Source: Petaurus breviceps papuanus (taxonomy: Eukaryota; Chordata; Mammalia; Diprotodontia; Petauridae). From it: a stretch of 64,000 bases of DNA. A model generated the notes under the pieces. It made no database searches. It was not told the origin of the DNA and saw only the letters and a program-made list of their open reading frames with translations. Every line of letters begins with the position of its first letter. The first letter of the stretch is position 1. Where the stretch lies: assembly GCA_028583685.1 (NCBI GenBank), contig JAMXIF010000073.1:10597093-10661092 (forward strand), in the 5' to 3' direction. Of the stretch, positions 1 through 10,552 are shown one piece after another. The translations under genes and the position numbers were made by a program.

Positions 1-510
1 AAATGGACAAGACTTCGTCGTCTAGCAACTTAAGTGAAGTTGATATGTGCTGAACTTTTTGGCTTAGATATTTTTAGGGCCGTGCAGTTAAACTTAGAGG
101 CTACAGGGCAATGGTCCAGCCTGAGCACTTTAATTATCCAAGTAGTAAGAGCTGGAGGGGGGGAGGCAGCTGCACCAGAAGTAGAGGGTGAGGAACACCT
201 GAGTCTTTCCCTGAGGAAATTCAGAGGCACTGACAATCAAGTAGGATTTCTGTGGGGTAGAGAAAGGAGGTGGAAAGTAGTTTTTTCTCTGTTTTTGAAG
301 CTTTAAGGGTTTAAACTGGATTGAGGCTTTTGAAATGTTTTTTGGACCAATTATTGTCTCTTCTTTTGCTTTCTTCACTGAGATGATCACCCTTGTTGTT
401 AGGAAAACCTGCAAAGGGGTTTGTGCATTTTTGCAGCATTCTTTCCAACCACAGAAGGGTAGAGAATGGAAGGAGGAAAGAAGACCAAGGCTTTACAGTC
501 AATCAATCAT
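1..510. other. Unassigned sequence
   Basis: No exon, repeat family or RNA gene recognised. Short open frames here have no recognisable content. Confidence 0.5.
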
Positions 511-666
511 GGGGCAGCTAGGTGGGGCAGTGAATAGAGTGATGGTGCTAGCCATCTGAGTTCAAATTTGGCCTCAGACACTTAACACTTACTGGCCATG
601 TGACCTTGGGCAAGTCACTTAACCCCAATTGCCCTGCCTCCCCCCTTTCAAAAAAGAAAAAAAAAG
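511..666 (+). repeat. SINE, family A (marsupial tRNA-like SINE)
   Basis: Head GGGGCAGCTAGGTGG, internal GAGTTCAAAT B-box-like block, tail AACCCCAATTGCC and A-rich end. A clear 9-bp target duplication AATCAATCA flanks it at 501-509 and 667-675. Confidence 0.9.
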
Positions 667-708
667 AATCAATCAATCAAGAAGCATTTATTAAAACTTT
701 TCTACATA

Positions 709-930
709 CCAGTCGTTCAGTCATGTCTGACTCTGTGATCTGGATTCTTTGTGAACTGGTAAGAGGTTTTTTTGGTTAACCCTGGTTTGTCATTTCCTTC
801 TGCAGTGGATTAGGATAAACAGATTAAGTGACTTGCCCAAGGTCATATACTAGTGAGTGTCTGAAGCTAGCTTTGAACTCAGGACTTCCTGACTCCAGGC
901 TTATTGCTCTATCTACTGAACCAGGTAGTA
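709..930 (-). repeat. SINE, family B (RTE-tailed), antisense
   Basis: The antisense order is present: GTCATGTCTGACTCTGTG near the start, then TTAAGTGACTTGCCCAAGGTC, then CTCTATCTACTGAACCA. It is diverged, so older than the family A copies. Confidence 0.75.
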
Positions 931-969
931 ACAAGTATGCACCAGGAACTGGAAGACACCTTTGGTAAA

Positions 970-1176
970 GAGAAGAGTCCTGAACTCAAGATCAGGAGAG
1001 AGCAGGTTCAAATTCCACCTCTGACCTTCTCTGTGTGAGCAGGGTCTATGAACCTCATATTTCTCATCTGTCAAATGGGCATACTAACAGCCAAAGTATC
1101 TTCTCCCTCATAAGGATCAAATGAAATTCTCAAACCTCAAAATAATATATAAATGTCAGCTATTATTATTATTCTA
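970..1176 (+). repeat. MIR-like SINE
   Basis: Contains CAGGTTCAAATTCC, TCATCTGTCAAATGGG and a tail ATATAAATGTCAGCTATTATTATT, in MIR order. Diverged. Confidence 0.65.
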
Positions 1177-1257
1177 GAGGAACACTCCCTCCACTAAATC
1201 AGTTTACAAAATGTCTTTAATTTAGTCTTAAAAAAATAAGACATTTATGTGATACTT

Positions 1258-1475
1258 TAAAGTTCCCAAATTTTTTCATGCATTGTCTCATTTAAGCCTC
1301 ACAGCAACCCTTCAAGGTACCTACATCAGGTATTATTATCTCCCTTTTATATATGAAATAACTGAGGCTGAGAGAACTCACATGACTTTCCCAAGGTCAC
1401 ACAGCTAGTAAGTGTCAAAGACAGGATTTGAACCACAGGCACTTCTCACTCCAAGACCAGCACTCTAGGTTCACA
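1258..1475 (-). repeat. MIR-like SINE, antisense
   Basis: Antisense core AACTGAGGCTGAGAG, CCAAGGTCACACAGCTAGTAA and GGATTTGAACC are all in order. Confidence 0.8.
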
Positions 1476-2244
1476 TGACCTCCAGGTTGCCTTAACCAAT
1501 TCAAAGTGACCCAACTAATAATTGACAGCTGCCTAGGACTGACGCCTGGGCCTCAGATTCTTAAGTCAGTATCCTTTTCCTTGTTGCATCTCATTGCTTC
1601 TTCCTTATTTTAAGCTCCTGCCTGTTAACACCCATTTATCTTTTCTCCTTTTTTGATATCCTCTTGAATATTGTATTTAACCTTGTTTTTGGAGTTTAGG
1701 TTTTCTTTTTCTTGTATGGCAGTGGAAGAAGGTTGATAGCATAAGCACGTTGTTAGAGACTAAATATCAAGCACAAAATTTTTATGCTTGGACTAATTAT
1801 GAACGCATAAATCCCATGAATTTCCACCTTTGGTTTTCTAGGTTAACTTCAGTATAATCAGCTTTGTGTCATGCTAAGGTGAAAGCCTTCATGGGACTGA
1901 ATAATACATGTTCATTCTAGAAATTAGTAATCAAATGGATCATTTTTAAGAACCATGTAACTGATTTTTAATGCACACATGTTTGAAATAGTCATACATA
2001 CACAGATCATCTTCTCCTGCTCTTTAACTTTTGACTATTTTTGGCTCTTCCTTCTTTATTTTCTTTTCCCCTCTAGAGATTCACTTGTGCTTAAAAAAAA
2101 TCCTTTGCAATTTTCCTGTCATCTTCATTATTTCCCCCATCATCATGTCTTCAGATTTAAATAAGGATAGACAGTTTCTACCTCCCAGCTCTTGCTGTCT
2201 CCAACTCATAATATTACCCACAAATGTGACTTCTAGGTTCTTTT
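1476..2244. other. Unassigned sequence
   Basis: AT-rich, no exon or clear repeat recognised. The last part may be an extension of the L1 fragment that follows. Confidence 0.4.
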
Positions 2245-2495
2245 ACCATAAGCAGAATATGTTTTAGTCATTTTGTTTCATCTTGTAATCTATCGCCTAT
2301 CAGGAAATGTGTAACCTGTTTGATCATGAGTCTTCTGGAATCATGGTTGGTCATTGTGTTGATCAGAATTCCTAAGTCTTTTAGAGTTGATTGTCTTTAT
2401 ACTATTTTTGTTACTGTATAAATTATTCTCCTGATTCTTCTCACTTTGCTCTTCATCAGTTTTTACAGTCTTCCCAGGTTTTTCTGAAACCATTT
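2245..2495 (-). mobile_element. L1 3' region fragment, antisense
   Basis: Antisense L1 string of the type seen elsewhere in this window: GATCATGAGTCTTCTGGAAT, then CATTGTGTTGATCAGAATTC, then TTCCCAGGTTTTTCTGAAAC. Confidence 0.65.
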
Positions 2496-3260
2496 AAGGG
2501 GAGGAGTATTTTAAGGACTCATATAGTCCAATGACCAGGAAAGAGGCAACCAAAGCAACACCCTCAAGTCCAGTAAGTTTATAGGGCCTCTTTATCCTTT
2601 TGTTGACCTTTAACCTTACCTCTCGCTCTGACACAAATTTCATTAGCGGAAAGTACATTTCTGTAAGGGAGAAAAGAGAGCAAAGCCTGAGTAACCTTCT
2701 GGTTTCTCTTAAGTGCTTCCCAGTATGGCTAATTCTTTTTTTTTCTGCAAGTCTTCTGCAAGTGAATTTTCAGAATGCTGTGTATACCAATACACAAATG
2801 CAATTGCAAGAGCATTCATAAAAGTATGAAAATAAGAAATCCTAGAGATTTTCTCAGCCTTTTGAATTATCCTGCTCAACCCTTTTGATGTAGATAATTG
2901 AAAGTCAATTGTATCGGGCATCTGGCATCTGTTCCTTCAGCCCTTTGAGTTGGGTCTGTCACATTACCCCAAGTCATAATTTTTGATCTGCTAAAAAACT
3001 AATGCAGCATTTGGGGAAGAAGAAGAATCTGGATGGGAAATTAAATAATTTAATTCTCATCTGCAGAAATAGATCTGCATTATAAATTTAAATAAGATAC
3101 TTGCTACCAAAAAATTCCAGAAATGATCTTAATTCTATGCTACAATGTGTAGTAAGTTATGGTAAATGGAAATATGTTGTAGAATTAAGCAGATGGCATC
3201 CTATAGGAATGCCCATCCCTTTTAAATATCAAGAAACTCTCACATTCTCCCATGATATTA
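2496..3260. other. Unassigned sequence
   Basis: No recognisable exon or repeat. Confidence 0.4.
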
Positions 3261-3261
3261 G

Positions 3262-3398
3262 TCATATCAATATGTTTTGATACTGAGGAGTTAAGTGATT
3301 TGTCTAGGGTCACACAGCCAGTATTTGTCAGAGATTGGACTTGAATCCAACTCTTCCTGACTCCAAGGCCAACCTTCTATCCGCTATTCTATGCTCCT
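3262..3398 (-). repeat. MIR-like SINE, antisense
   Basis: TTAAGTGATTTGTCTAGGGT, CACACAGCCAGT and ACTTGAATCCAA occur in MIR antisense order. Confidence 0.7.
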
Positions 3399-3411
3399 CT
3401 CATGTACATAC

Positions 3412-3412
3412 A

Positions 3413-3462
<50 letters not shown>

Positions 3463-3478
3463 CACACACATACACACA
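3412..3478. repeat. (TG)n microsatellite with CA-rich edge
   Basis: About 20 TG units followed by TATATACACACACATACACACA. It can form a small hairpin or Z-DNA. Confidence 0.95.
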
Positions 3479-3480
3479 TA

Positions 3481-3733
3481 GAGTTGAATCATTTCAGTCA
3501 TGTCCAGTTCTCCATGGCCCCATTTTGGTGGGTTTTCTTGACAAAGATACTGGAGTCGTTTGCCATTTCCTTCTCAAGCTCATTTTACCCATGAGGAAAC
3601 TGAGGCAAACAGGGTTAAGTGACTTGCCCAGGGTCACACAGCTTGTAAATGTCTGAAGCCAGATTTGAAATCATGAAGGTGAGTCTTTCTGATTCCAAGC
3701 CCAGTGCTCTATCTACTTCACCACCTAGCTGCT
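3481..3733 (-). repeat. SINE, family B, antisense
   Basis: Runs from the BovB-like tail (TTGAATCATTTCAGTCATGT) to the head complement (CACCACCTAGCTGCTC) and is nearly full length. Confidence 0.88.
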
Positions 3734-3834
3734 CACATATGTATGTACATATGCCTGTATTTATGTATTTAAACATGTAAATATATTTCAGTGATATCTG
3801 TACATTTCTGTGTATATGTATAATGGAAAAGAAT

Positions 3835-4300
3835 ATATTTATTTGTATCGCCAAGACAATATTCACAGCACTAATGGCAACTATGAATATGCCAGCATAG
3901 TTCTGAATCACAAAATAAAACAGACTCTCCATATAGAAGACAGAAGCAAAACATTTATTTAGATGCCAGAAAGCCAAATCCCAACACCAGAAAACTGAAT
4001 CCATCATAACAACAAAGAAGTTAATATACCTTATCACCACAGGAAGCAACACCATCTCAAAGCCTTCCCCCTGCTTGGGCCTTCCCACAAACAAACACTC
4101 ACAATCTTAGCTCTCTCCTTGCCTGTGTCCTCTCTCTCCGAACTAACTGCTCTCACAGCTTCTTCTGGGCTCTGCTCCACCATCCCTGCTCTACCCGTTC
4201 AGCAAACTCCTCCCACCACAGGCTCTATATGATTACATTTGGCCTATTAAGGGGCAGGGAAGATCTTCAAATTCCCATTATCATTATAATATTTTTGTAT
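3835..4300 (-). mobile_element. LTR relic, probable, antisense
   Basis: The right-hand block (CCACAGGCTC, then GGGGCAGGGAAGATCTTC and TTCCCATTATCAT) parallels one edge of the better-preserved solo LTR at 28321-28950. The rest is too diverged to align by eye. An old fossil copy; both edges are approximate. Confidence 0.45.
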
Positions 4301-4385
4301 AGTCATGTTAACTCTCTATCCCTTATTAGTCAGGCATGACCTATGTAAAGTATGCCTACATTATACATATATGTATATATAGCAA

Positions 4386-4637
4386 TGGGCATCTAGATGA
4401 CACAGTGGATAGAATGCCAGCCCTGGAGACAGGAAGACCTGAGTTCAAATCTGACCTCAGACACTTTCTAGCTCTGTGGCCCTGACTCTCAAGTCACTTG
4501 ACTCTCTTTGCCTCAGTTTCCTCATCCATAAAATGAGCTAGAGAAGGAAATGGTAAACTACTTCAGTACCTTTGCCAAGAAACCTGCAAGGGGGGTCACA
4601 AAGAGTTACACACGACTGAAACAAGTGAACAACAACA
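4386..4637 (+). repeat. SINE, family B
   Basis: Head GGGCATCTAGATGACACAGTGG, middle CCTCAGTTTCCTCATCCATAA, and tail CACAAAGAGTTACACACGAC followed by AACAACAACA, the RTE/BovB-like end. Confidence 0.88.
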
Positions 4638-4899
4638 TAAATAGCAAAACCAGGTATACCAGGTAAAAGAAAGAATGAGTAACAGAAATTTATCAAGGTT
4701 TTCTTACTTGATGCTACTTTAGTTATGGCATCAGTAAACCAGTCCAGTATAAACAAGCCATGCTAGTTTTGTTCCTGAGACTCTTAGACTCCATTCCTGA
4801 CCTCATGATATTTGTAAAGTGTTTATCATGGTGCCTGAAACTATATCTAATTAGTAGTACGTGTTTTATCCATGTTTGTTCCTCTTTTCGCCCTTGTGA

Positions 4900-5080
4900 T
4901 CTCATCTCAACAATTATCAAGCATATATTTACATGTTAGATACTGTTCTATATGCCAAAGATACAAAGACAAAAATAAAATAGCTCTTGCCTTCAAGGAG
5001 CTTACATTTTACTAGGGAATGCAACATGAACACAGATAAGGAGATATAAAGTAATTTCAGGAGGAGAAAGTACTAACAGT
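4900..5080 (+). repeat. Old SINE-like fragment
   Basis: TACTGTTCTATATGCCAAAGA, AAAGACAAAAATAAAATAGC and CTTCAAGGAGCTTACATTTT form the order seen in old mammalian CORE-SINE relatives. Similar wording recurs at 57000-57120. Confidence 0.5.
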
Positions 5081-5137
5081 TGCCTAATTTCTGTTTCCTA
5101 TCCTGACATCTGTATAATGGGGGAAATTAGGTATTCT

Positions 5138-5220
5138 TATATATCTATATCTATATATATACATCTAGATATATCTAGATAGATAGATAGATAGATACAT
5201 AGATACATAGATAGATAGAT
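5138..5220. repeat. (TAGA)n and TA-rich microsatellite
   Basis: TATATCTATA repeats grade into about eight GATA/TAGA tetramers. Confidence 0.95.
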
Positions 5221-6480
5221 AACCTCACAGATGTTATGGGAAAATTAATGGTTAACATAAGTAGAAAATAAAACAGAAAATTCTTTTGTGCCACTATTAG
5301 TAGCCTTAAAATTTTAATGGGTTATTTTTTGACTTCAAAAAAAAATTCACTGATTATAAGTAGCTGTGAGTTTTTTTTTTCAATAATTGCATGTGAAAAC
5401 AGTACTTTATAGCATTGTTAAAGGGAAATAAAATAGTTACGTTATTTTAAGTAGAACATGTAGCTTCTTTTCAGAAAGGTAAGTCAATGTTCTCAAAATA
5501 ACAATGCTGTACACTGAGGCTTGGACATAATTTGAATGTCAGCTACACAGTGTCCCTTTTGTTCTGAGATTACTTAATGAAAAGTGGATTGTCTCAAGTT
5601 TCCCCAATCCCCTCCCTTTCTTTTGTGTTTATGTATTTATTAGAAATTGTACTAGTTTCACTTTTACACATTTTTTTGCTCATAGAAAGCACTTTCTATG
5701 GAACTAATTGGATTTAATTTTTAGTGGAAAACAAAGCAGCATATGAGTGAATACTCCCATAATTGTACCTCATATTACCCATGAGACAAACATTTGAAAC
5801 AGGATAAAGAATGTGCCAAAACAAATGGAAATTTGGCAAAATAAATTTTGCCTGAAAGGAAGAATTATTTTCCCTTCTCAGTTTTTACACTGATTTCTAG
5901 GCATTTACCATTAATCTTCTCATATAAAGGTTTCTTCTAGAGAAAGTTTTTCTTTAGTTTCTTTTATTCCCAAATTTCTAGCATCCCAACTGCCATTTAA
6001 AATGACTGTTAAAAATGTTTAATCCATATACAGGAGTCAATATGAAATAACTCTCTTGATTACACCATTTTGAAAAGTTTTTGTGCTAAGCTTTGTTCCT
6101 TTTGAATCTCTCGACCCAACATTAATTTTTTTCCTTTGAATGAAGACCTCTCTTACTTGAAAATGACTATTTGGTATTGACCCAATAATACAGAATTTTG
6201 CTGTATGTGCTTTTTTAGGAGAGTTTGGAGCAATCACCAAAACTGAAATTCAGGAACCAAAAGATTTGACATTATTCTCATACAAATCTTTTAAATAATA
6301 ATCTGGTAAAGAAAGATGTATACAAATTTGCTTGGGAGAAAGAACATTGGATTCAGAGTCTGATATGGGTTAAATTACCATTTCTCTGGACCTTAGAGGG
6401 TTGGATGAGTTGGCCCCTATTGTTCTTTCCAGCACTAAATTCTTTTAAGTTTTTAGCTGAAGTTCTCTATTAAAGAAGAC
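5221..6480. other. Unassigned AT-rich sequence
   Basis: No exon or clear repeat, apart from a weak MIR-like trace near 6328-6460. Confidence 0.4.
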
Positions 6481-6482
6481 AG

Positions 6483-6720
6483 ATCTAGAGCAATCAATTA
6501 ATTAATAAAAGTTTATAAAGTACCTACTGTGTGCCAGGCACTGTGCTAAGCCTTGGAATCAGAGAATGTTAGACTGAGAAGAGACTTTGGAGAATATCTA
6601 GTCTAATGCAACTTGAGTGTTTATTGAGGGCCTATTCTGTGGAAAATACTATAGAAGATGCTAGGGTGGGTAGGAATAAAAAAAGAGGTAAAATCATGGT
6701 CCCTGATCCTGTAGAAGTAA
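6483..6720 (+). repeat. Old CORE-SINE-like fragment
   Basis: ACCTACTGTGTGCCAGGCAC followed by TGTGCTAAGCCTTGG is the typical opening of these ancient SINEs. The rest is diverged. Confidence 0.55.
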
Positions 6721-6874
6721 CCTAAAGGTGGCTTCAGGTTACAGTGGAAACAAAATTTAGGAAAATAATTTGAATTCAAATCCCATTTCTGCTTCTTACT
6801 TCCTGTGTGACCCTATTTCCTCATCTCTAAAATGTATAAATTAAATTTGGTGGTCCCTACGAACTGTGTTCATA

Positions 6875-6946
6875 GCGGGTGTCCCAGAAGTCTTAGTGTG
6901 GTTTACCAAAGCTTAAAACTTTATTAAGACTTTTGGAATACCCTGC
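6875..6946. mobile_element. Palindromic mini-transposon (mariner-type)
   Basis: GGGTGTCCCAGAAGTCTTAG at one end pairs with CTTTTGGAATACCCTGC at the other. It is the same family as the cleaner copy at 25259-25316 and is a non-coding MITE. Confidence 0.65.
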
Positions 6947-7155
6947 ACATGAGAACAATTACAAAGCAATGCATCAGTTGTTTTATCTATAAATTGAATA
7001 AGTTAAGGACAAAGCCACCCAGAGTGATGGAATAATTGATAAGGATTCATCAACCAACATTTATGATCCTCATTTGGAGGAAAGTCAGGGAATGATTATG
7101 TGCAAGCCAAGAACAGTTCTGTCCTCAAGGCTTTTTGCTTTCTCTAAGGGGAAAT

Positions 7156-7190
7156 ATATATATATATATATATAAAGTATATAAAATATC
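7156..7190. repeat. (TA)n tract
   Basis: About 12 TA units. Confidence 0.9.
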
Positions 7191-7198
7191 TATTTTAA

Positions 7199-7356
7199 AG
7201 GGAAGCTAGGTGGCACAGTGAATAGAGCACTGGCCCTGGAGTCAGGAGGACCTAAGTTCAAATGTGACCTCAGACACTTGACACACTAGCTGTGTGGCCT
7301 TGGGCAAGTCACTTAACCTCAACTGCCCTGCTTTCCTCCCTCCCCTCAAAAAAGAT
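7199..7356 (+). repeat. SINE, family A
   Basis: GAAGCTAGGTGGCACAGTG head, CTTGGGCAAGTCACTTAACC tail and an A-rich end. Confidence 0.9.
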
Positions 7357-7402
7357 AAATATACATTTAAAAAAAGTATATAAAAATAAAAAAATAAGTA
7401 CA

Positions 7403-7550
7403 GGAGGGGTGTCCAGGTAGCACAGCGAGTAAGAGCACCAGCTCCAGTGTCGGGATGACCTGGGGATCGAATCCAGGCTCAGACACTTAGCACCCACCCA
7501 GAAACACCTAGCCATATAACCTTGAGCAAGTTACTTAACCCCAATTGCTT
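7403..7550 (+). repeat. SINE, family C (tRNA-derived)
   Basis: A-box-like TAGCACAGCGAGTAAGAGC and a B box GGGATCGAATCC near the pol III consensus, then CACCCACCCAGAAACACC and CCCCAATTGCTT. The tail is interrupted by a second copy of the same family. Confidence 0.9.
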
Positions 7551-7703
7551 AGGGGCAGCCAGGTGGCTCAGCAAGTAAGAGCACCGGCTCCAGTGTCGGG
7601 ATGACCTGGGGATCAAATCTGGGCTCAGATACTTAGCACTACACCCAGAAATAACTGGCCATGTAACCTTGAGCAAATTAACCCCGATTGCTTAAAAAAA
7701 AAA
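7551..7703 (+). repeat. SINE, family C, inserted in the tail of the previous copy
   Basis: Full copy from GGGGCAGCCAGGTGGCTCAGC to GATTGCTT plus poly-A. The B box has decayed to GGATCAAATCT. It sits directly on the A-tail position of the 7403 copy. Confidence 0.9.
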
Positions 7704-7721
7704 TAGTACAGCCAGGGGTGT

Positions 7722-7850
7722 TCTGATAATTGTTTAACAACCAGCTCTTCTGGGGGAGAAAATGTATCCAGGACACACTTTTAAGTTTAATCTGAATATT
7801 AACATTTTCTTTTTCACTCTCTTACATATAGACAATTAAAAAAAATCAAG
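7722..7850. repeat. Dispersed repeat, unassigned (second copy at 61592)
   Basis: Shares GTTTAACAACCAG, the following TCT-GG block and ACTTTTAAGTT with 61592-61720. The spacing is the same, so the two are one old family, possibly a DNA transposon. Confidence 0.5.
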
Positions 7851-7959
7851 CCTTTGTTTGTAGTGTTTGCTCATTTCCAAGGTGTAAATACTCAGCTTGA
7901 AAACTTAGCATTTCTCAAGCTGGTCTGAGCTTTGCTGACTGTAGCATACCTCTGAGTAC

Positions 7960-8252
7960 AAAGTAATTTTAGGGCGGAAGGAATAAGCAGCTGGCAGGAC
8001 CAGGAGAGGGCTCATGTGGATGGTTTCACTTGAGCTGATCCTGGGATTCTAAGGGGAGTGCTTTGCATGCATACAGAACAGGCTATGCAAAGGTGTAGAG
8101 GTGAGATGAAATGTTTAGTTTGAGAATCAGTAAGGGGATCAGTTTAACTAATCCGCGTAGAATATTTGAATGGAAGTAATGTATAATAAAGCTGGAAAAA
8201 TAGGCTGGAATCAGATTGCAAAGGGCTTTATATGCTGACTTTTGATCAGAAG
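7960..8252. repeat. Ancient dispersed element, unassigned, left part
   Basis: GCTATGCAAAGGTGTAGAGG and GATTGCAAAGGGCTTTATAT resemble a widely dispersed old mammalian repeat that I cannot name. It seems to resume after the SINEs, at about 8640. Confidence 0.4.
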
Positions 8253-8498
8253 CAGTTTCTAACACAGTGGATAGAGCACTGGACCTGGAATCAGGAAGAC
8301 CTGAATTCAAATCCAGGCTCAGATACTTACTGGCTTCGTGACCCAGCCAAGTCACTTAACCTGTATGTGCCTCAGTTTCCTCAACTATAAAATGAACTGA
8401 AGAAGGAAATGGCAAACCACTCCAGTATCTCTGCCAAGGAAACCCCAAGTGAGGTCACAAAGAGGTGGATACAACTGAATGAAAACAAAAAAAAAAAT
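8253..8498 (+). repeat. SINE, family B
   Basis: ACACAGTGGATAGAGCACTGG through CCTCAGTTTCCTCAACTATAA to GTGGATACAACTGAATG, then poly-A. Confidence 0.88.
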
Positions 8499-8519
8499 GG
8501 CAACAAGAGCCTTTCCCTC

Positions 8520-8615
8520 CCAGAGTCATTCATTGTGAGGATCAGATGAGATAATATTTGTAAAAGCACTTAGCACAGTGCCTAGCACATAGTAGGTTAT
8601 ATAAATGCTGATCTG
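8520..8615 (+). repeat. MIR-like 3' end
   Basis: GAGGATCAGATGAGATAAT, AAAGCACTTAGCACAGTGCC, TAGCACATAGTAGG. Confidence 0.7.
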
Positions 8616-8639
8616 CCTTCCCCCATTTAAGAATCCAGG

Positions 8640-9010
8640 AGCCACTATGTGGAGGATAATTTGGAGAGGAAAGAGACCAGGAAGAGGCAGGAAGGTCAAT
8701 TTTGAGGCTATTGCACATAGTGCACAGGAGAGATAATGAGGGTCTGAAGCTGAGTGACGGCCGTGTGAGTGTAGAGGAGACGTGAGAGATGTTGTGGACA
8801 AGATATGCACCTGAGTAGTCATATGGGATTGAGGAAAGAGAAAGATGACCCCAGGATTGTGAATCTAGGTAAATGGAACAATCGTGGTACCCCTTCATAA
8901 AAACGGGAATTCTGAAAATGGATGTCTTTGGGAGTGAGAGATGGGTCTGCCTTGGGCACGGTGAGTGTGAGATGCCTCTGGGACATCCAGTTTGAAATGC
9001 TGAATAGACA
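8640..9010. repeat. Ancient dispersed element, unassigned, right part
   Basis: GGAGGCAGGAAGGTCAATTTTG-like opening (8670-8710), then GTGAGATGCCTCTGGGACATC and CAGTTTGAAATGCTG, which match the order of an old mammalian repeat. Longish antisense open frames here are not coding. Confidence 0.4.
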
Positions 9011-9378
9011 GTTTGGTGATGTAAGATGTGCTTAGGCAAGAGTATAACTCTCTCTTTGTATATACATATATATGTATACACATATATACATACATGGGTT
9101 TCATGTTTATTTTTTTTATTAATTTATTTAATTTTAGTTTTCAACATTCATTTCCACAAGATTTTGACTTCCATATTTTCTCCCCATCTCTCCCTTCTCC
9201 CCCCAAACCCAAGATGGCATACATTCTGATGACCCTTTCCCTCAATTTGCCCTCCCTTCCATTAACCCTCTCCCCCATTTATCCCCTTCCCCTGTACTTT
9301 CTTGTAGGGCAAGATAGATTTCTATACCCCATTACTTGTATATCTTATTTCCCAGGTACATGTAAAAACAATTTTTAA

Positions 9379-9531
9379 GGGGCAGCTAGGTGGTGAGTAG
9401 AGCACTGGCCCTGGAGTCAGGAGGACCTGAGTTCAAATTCAGCCTCAGACACTTGACACATTTACTAGCTGTGTGGCTTTGGGCAAGTCACTTAACCCCA
9501 TTGCCCTCCAAAAAGTGAAAAAAAAAAACCC
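9379..9531 (+). repeat. SINE, family A
   Basis: GGGGCAGCTAGGTGG head, CAAGTCACTTAACCCC tail and poly-A. Inserted in an L1 3' UTR. Confidence 0.9.
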
Positions 9532-9546
9532 AAGCCCCCAAAATTT

Positions 9547-9715
9547 GGGGCGGCTAGGTGGCACAGTGAATAAATAGAGCACCAGCCTTGGAGTCAGAAA
9601 GACCTGAATTCAGGTCTGACCTCAGACATTTAACACAAAAAACTAGCTGTGTGACCACGGGCAAGTCACTTAACCCCAATTGCTCCTCCAAAAAGCAAAA
9701 AAAAAAAAAAACCCA
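9547..9715 (+). repeat. SINE, family A
   Basis: GGGGCGGCTAGGTGGCACAG to a 14-A tail. It has a small internal duplication GAATAAATAGAGC and lies 15 bp after the previous SINE. Confidence 0.9.
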
Positions 9716-9786
9716 AATAATTTTTAACATTCATTTTTAAAATTTTGTGTTGCAAATTCTCTCCCTTCTTCCCCTCTCATACCAAT

Positions 9787-10385
9787 TGTCTTTTGATAAT
9801 TTTCTCACATTGCTCTCATTTCTTTTTCCAGTTTTTCTTCTGTTACTCATTTGATTTTTAGCTCTTTCAGGCATTTTTGTTGGCTCGTGTCCAATTTACA
9901 TTTTTCTTTGAGGCTTTGCTTGTAGTTGTTTTGAAATCATTGTCTTTTTGAGTTTGTGTTTTGCTCTTTCCTGTCACCAAAGTAGCTTTTTATGGTCAGA
10001 TTCTTTTTGATGTTTGTTCATTTTCCCATTCTGTTTCTTGATTTTGAACTTTATGTTAAAGTTGGACTCTGTTCATAAGGTGAGCAAGATGGGGGTGGAT
10101 GGTACTGTCCTAAGCATCAGGCTTTTTCACACTATTGTTTTAAAACCTAGTTCTCAGGGTTTGGAAGTTTTTGGTGCTGCCAAAGTGGTGTTCTACCCCC
10201 ACCCCAAATGTTGCAGACCTCTCCTTCTGACTTCCTAAGTTGTCATAGTCTGGAAAAATATCTCACCTTAACCCTTTGTTGGTTCTTCCACTTCAGAAGT
10301 AATTTGAGGCATTATTTTGAAGTTATTTTGAGGGGAATATTGGGAGAGTTTGGTTATAGTGCTGCTTCTTGGCACATGCATGCCC
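9787..10385 (-). mobile_element. L1 ORF1 N-terminal region and 5' UTR, antisense
   Basis: TTTGAGGCTTTGCTTGTAG, TTTTTATGGTCAG and GGGGAATATTGGGAGAGTTT align with 51024-51941 in the better-kept L1. Together with 9100-9786 it forms an L1 lacking ORF2 and the end of ORF1. Confidence 0.7.
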
Positions 10386-10443
10386 TTTCTATTATCTCCT
10401 TTCCCTCTTCCCTGTTGGGTGAGATCAGTTTTTACAACCAACT

Positions 10444-10444
<1 letters not shown>

Positions 10445-10492
<48 letters not shown>

Positions 10493-10502
10493 NNNNNNNN
10501 NN

Positions 10503-10552
<50 letters not shown>
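10445..10552. repeat. (TG)n microsatellite containing the gap
   Basis: About 24 TG units lie on each side of ten N. The seed looks like the GAGTGTGTG found in the L1 itself. Confidence 0.95.
10493..10502. other. Assembly gap (10 N)
   Basis: Ten N bases interrupt a TG dinucleotide tract that runs on both sides. The true length here is unknown, and the tract may be longer or contain other sequence. Confidence 0.99.

Larger units (their letters stand above)
9100..9786 (-). mobile_element. L1 3' UTR, antisense, split by two SINEs
   Basis: TTAGTTTTCAACATTCATTTCC, CACAAGATTTTGA and GGGCAAGATAGATTTC are the antisense L1 3' end. It is broken by SINEs at 9379-9715 and resumes TTTTTAACATTCATTTTT. It is followed directly by ORF1-region sequence at 9787, with no ORF2 in between. 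Confidence 0.75.

Noticed and set aside
3615-4094. A 159-residue open frame on the minus strand
   Set aside because: It spans part of a SINE and an LTR-like relic, has no recognisable motif and no splice context. A chance frame.
7403-7703. Possible tRNA genes from the A and B boxes
   Set aside because: The sequences continue into SINE bodies and poly-A tails, occur as a dispersed family, and do not show a full cloverleaf.
8542-9081. A 179-residue open frame on the minus strand
   Set aside because: It lies in an old dispersed element and a TA-rich tract, with no protein motif. Chance.
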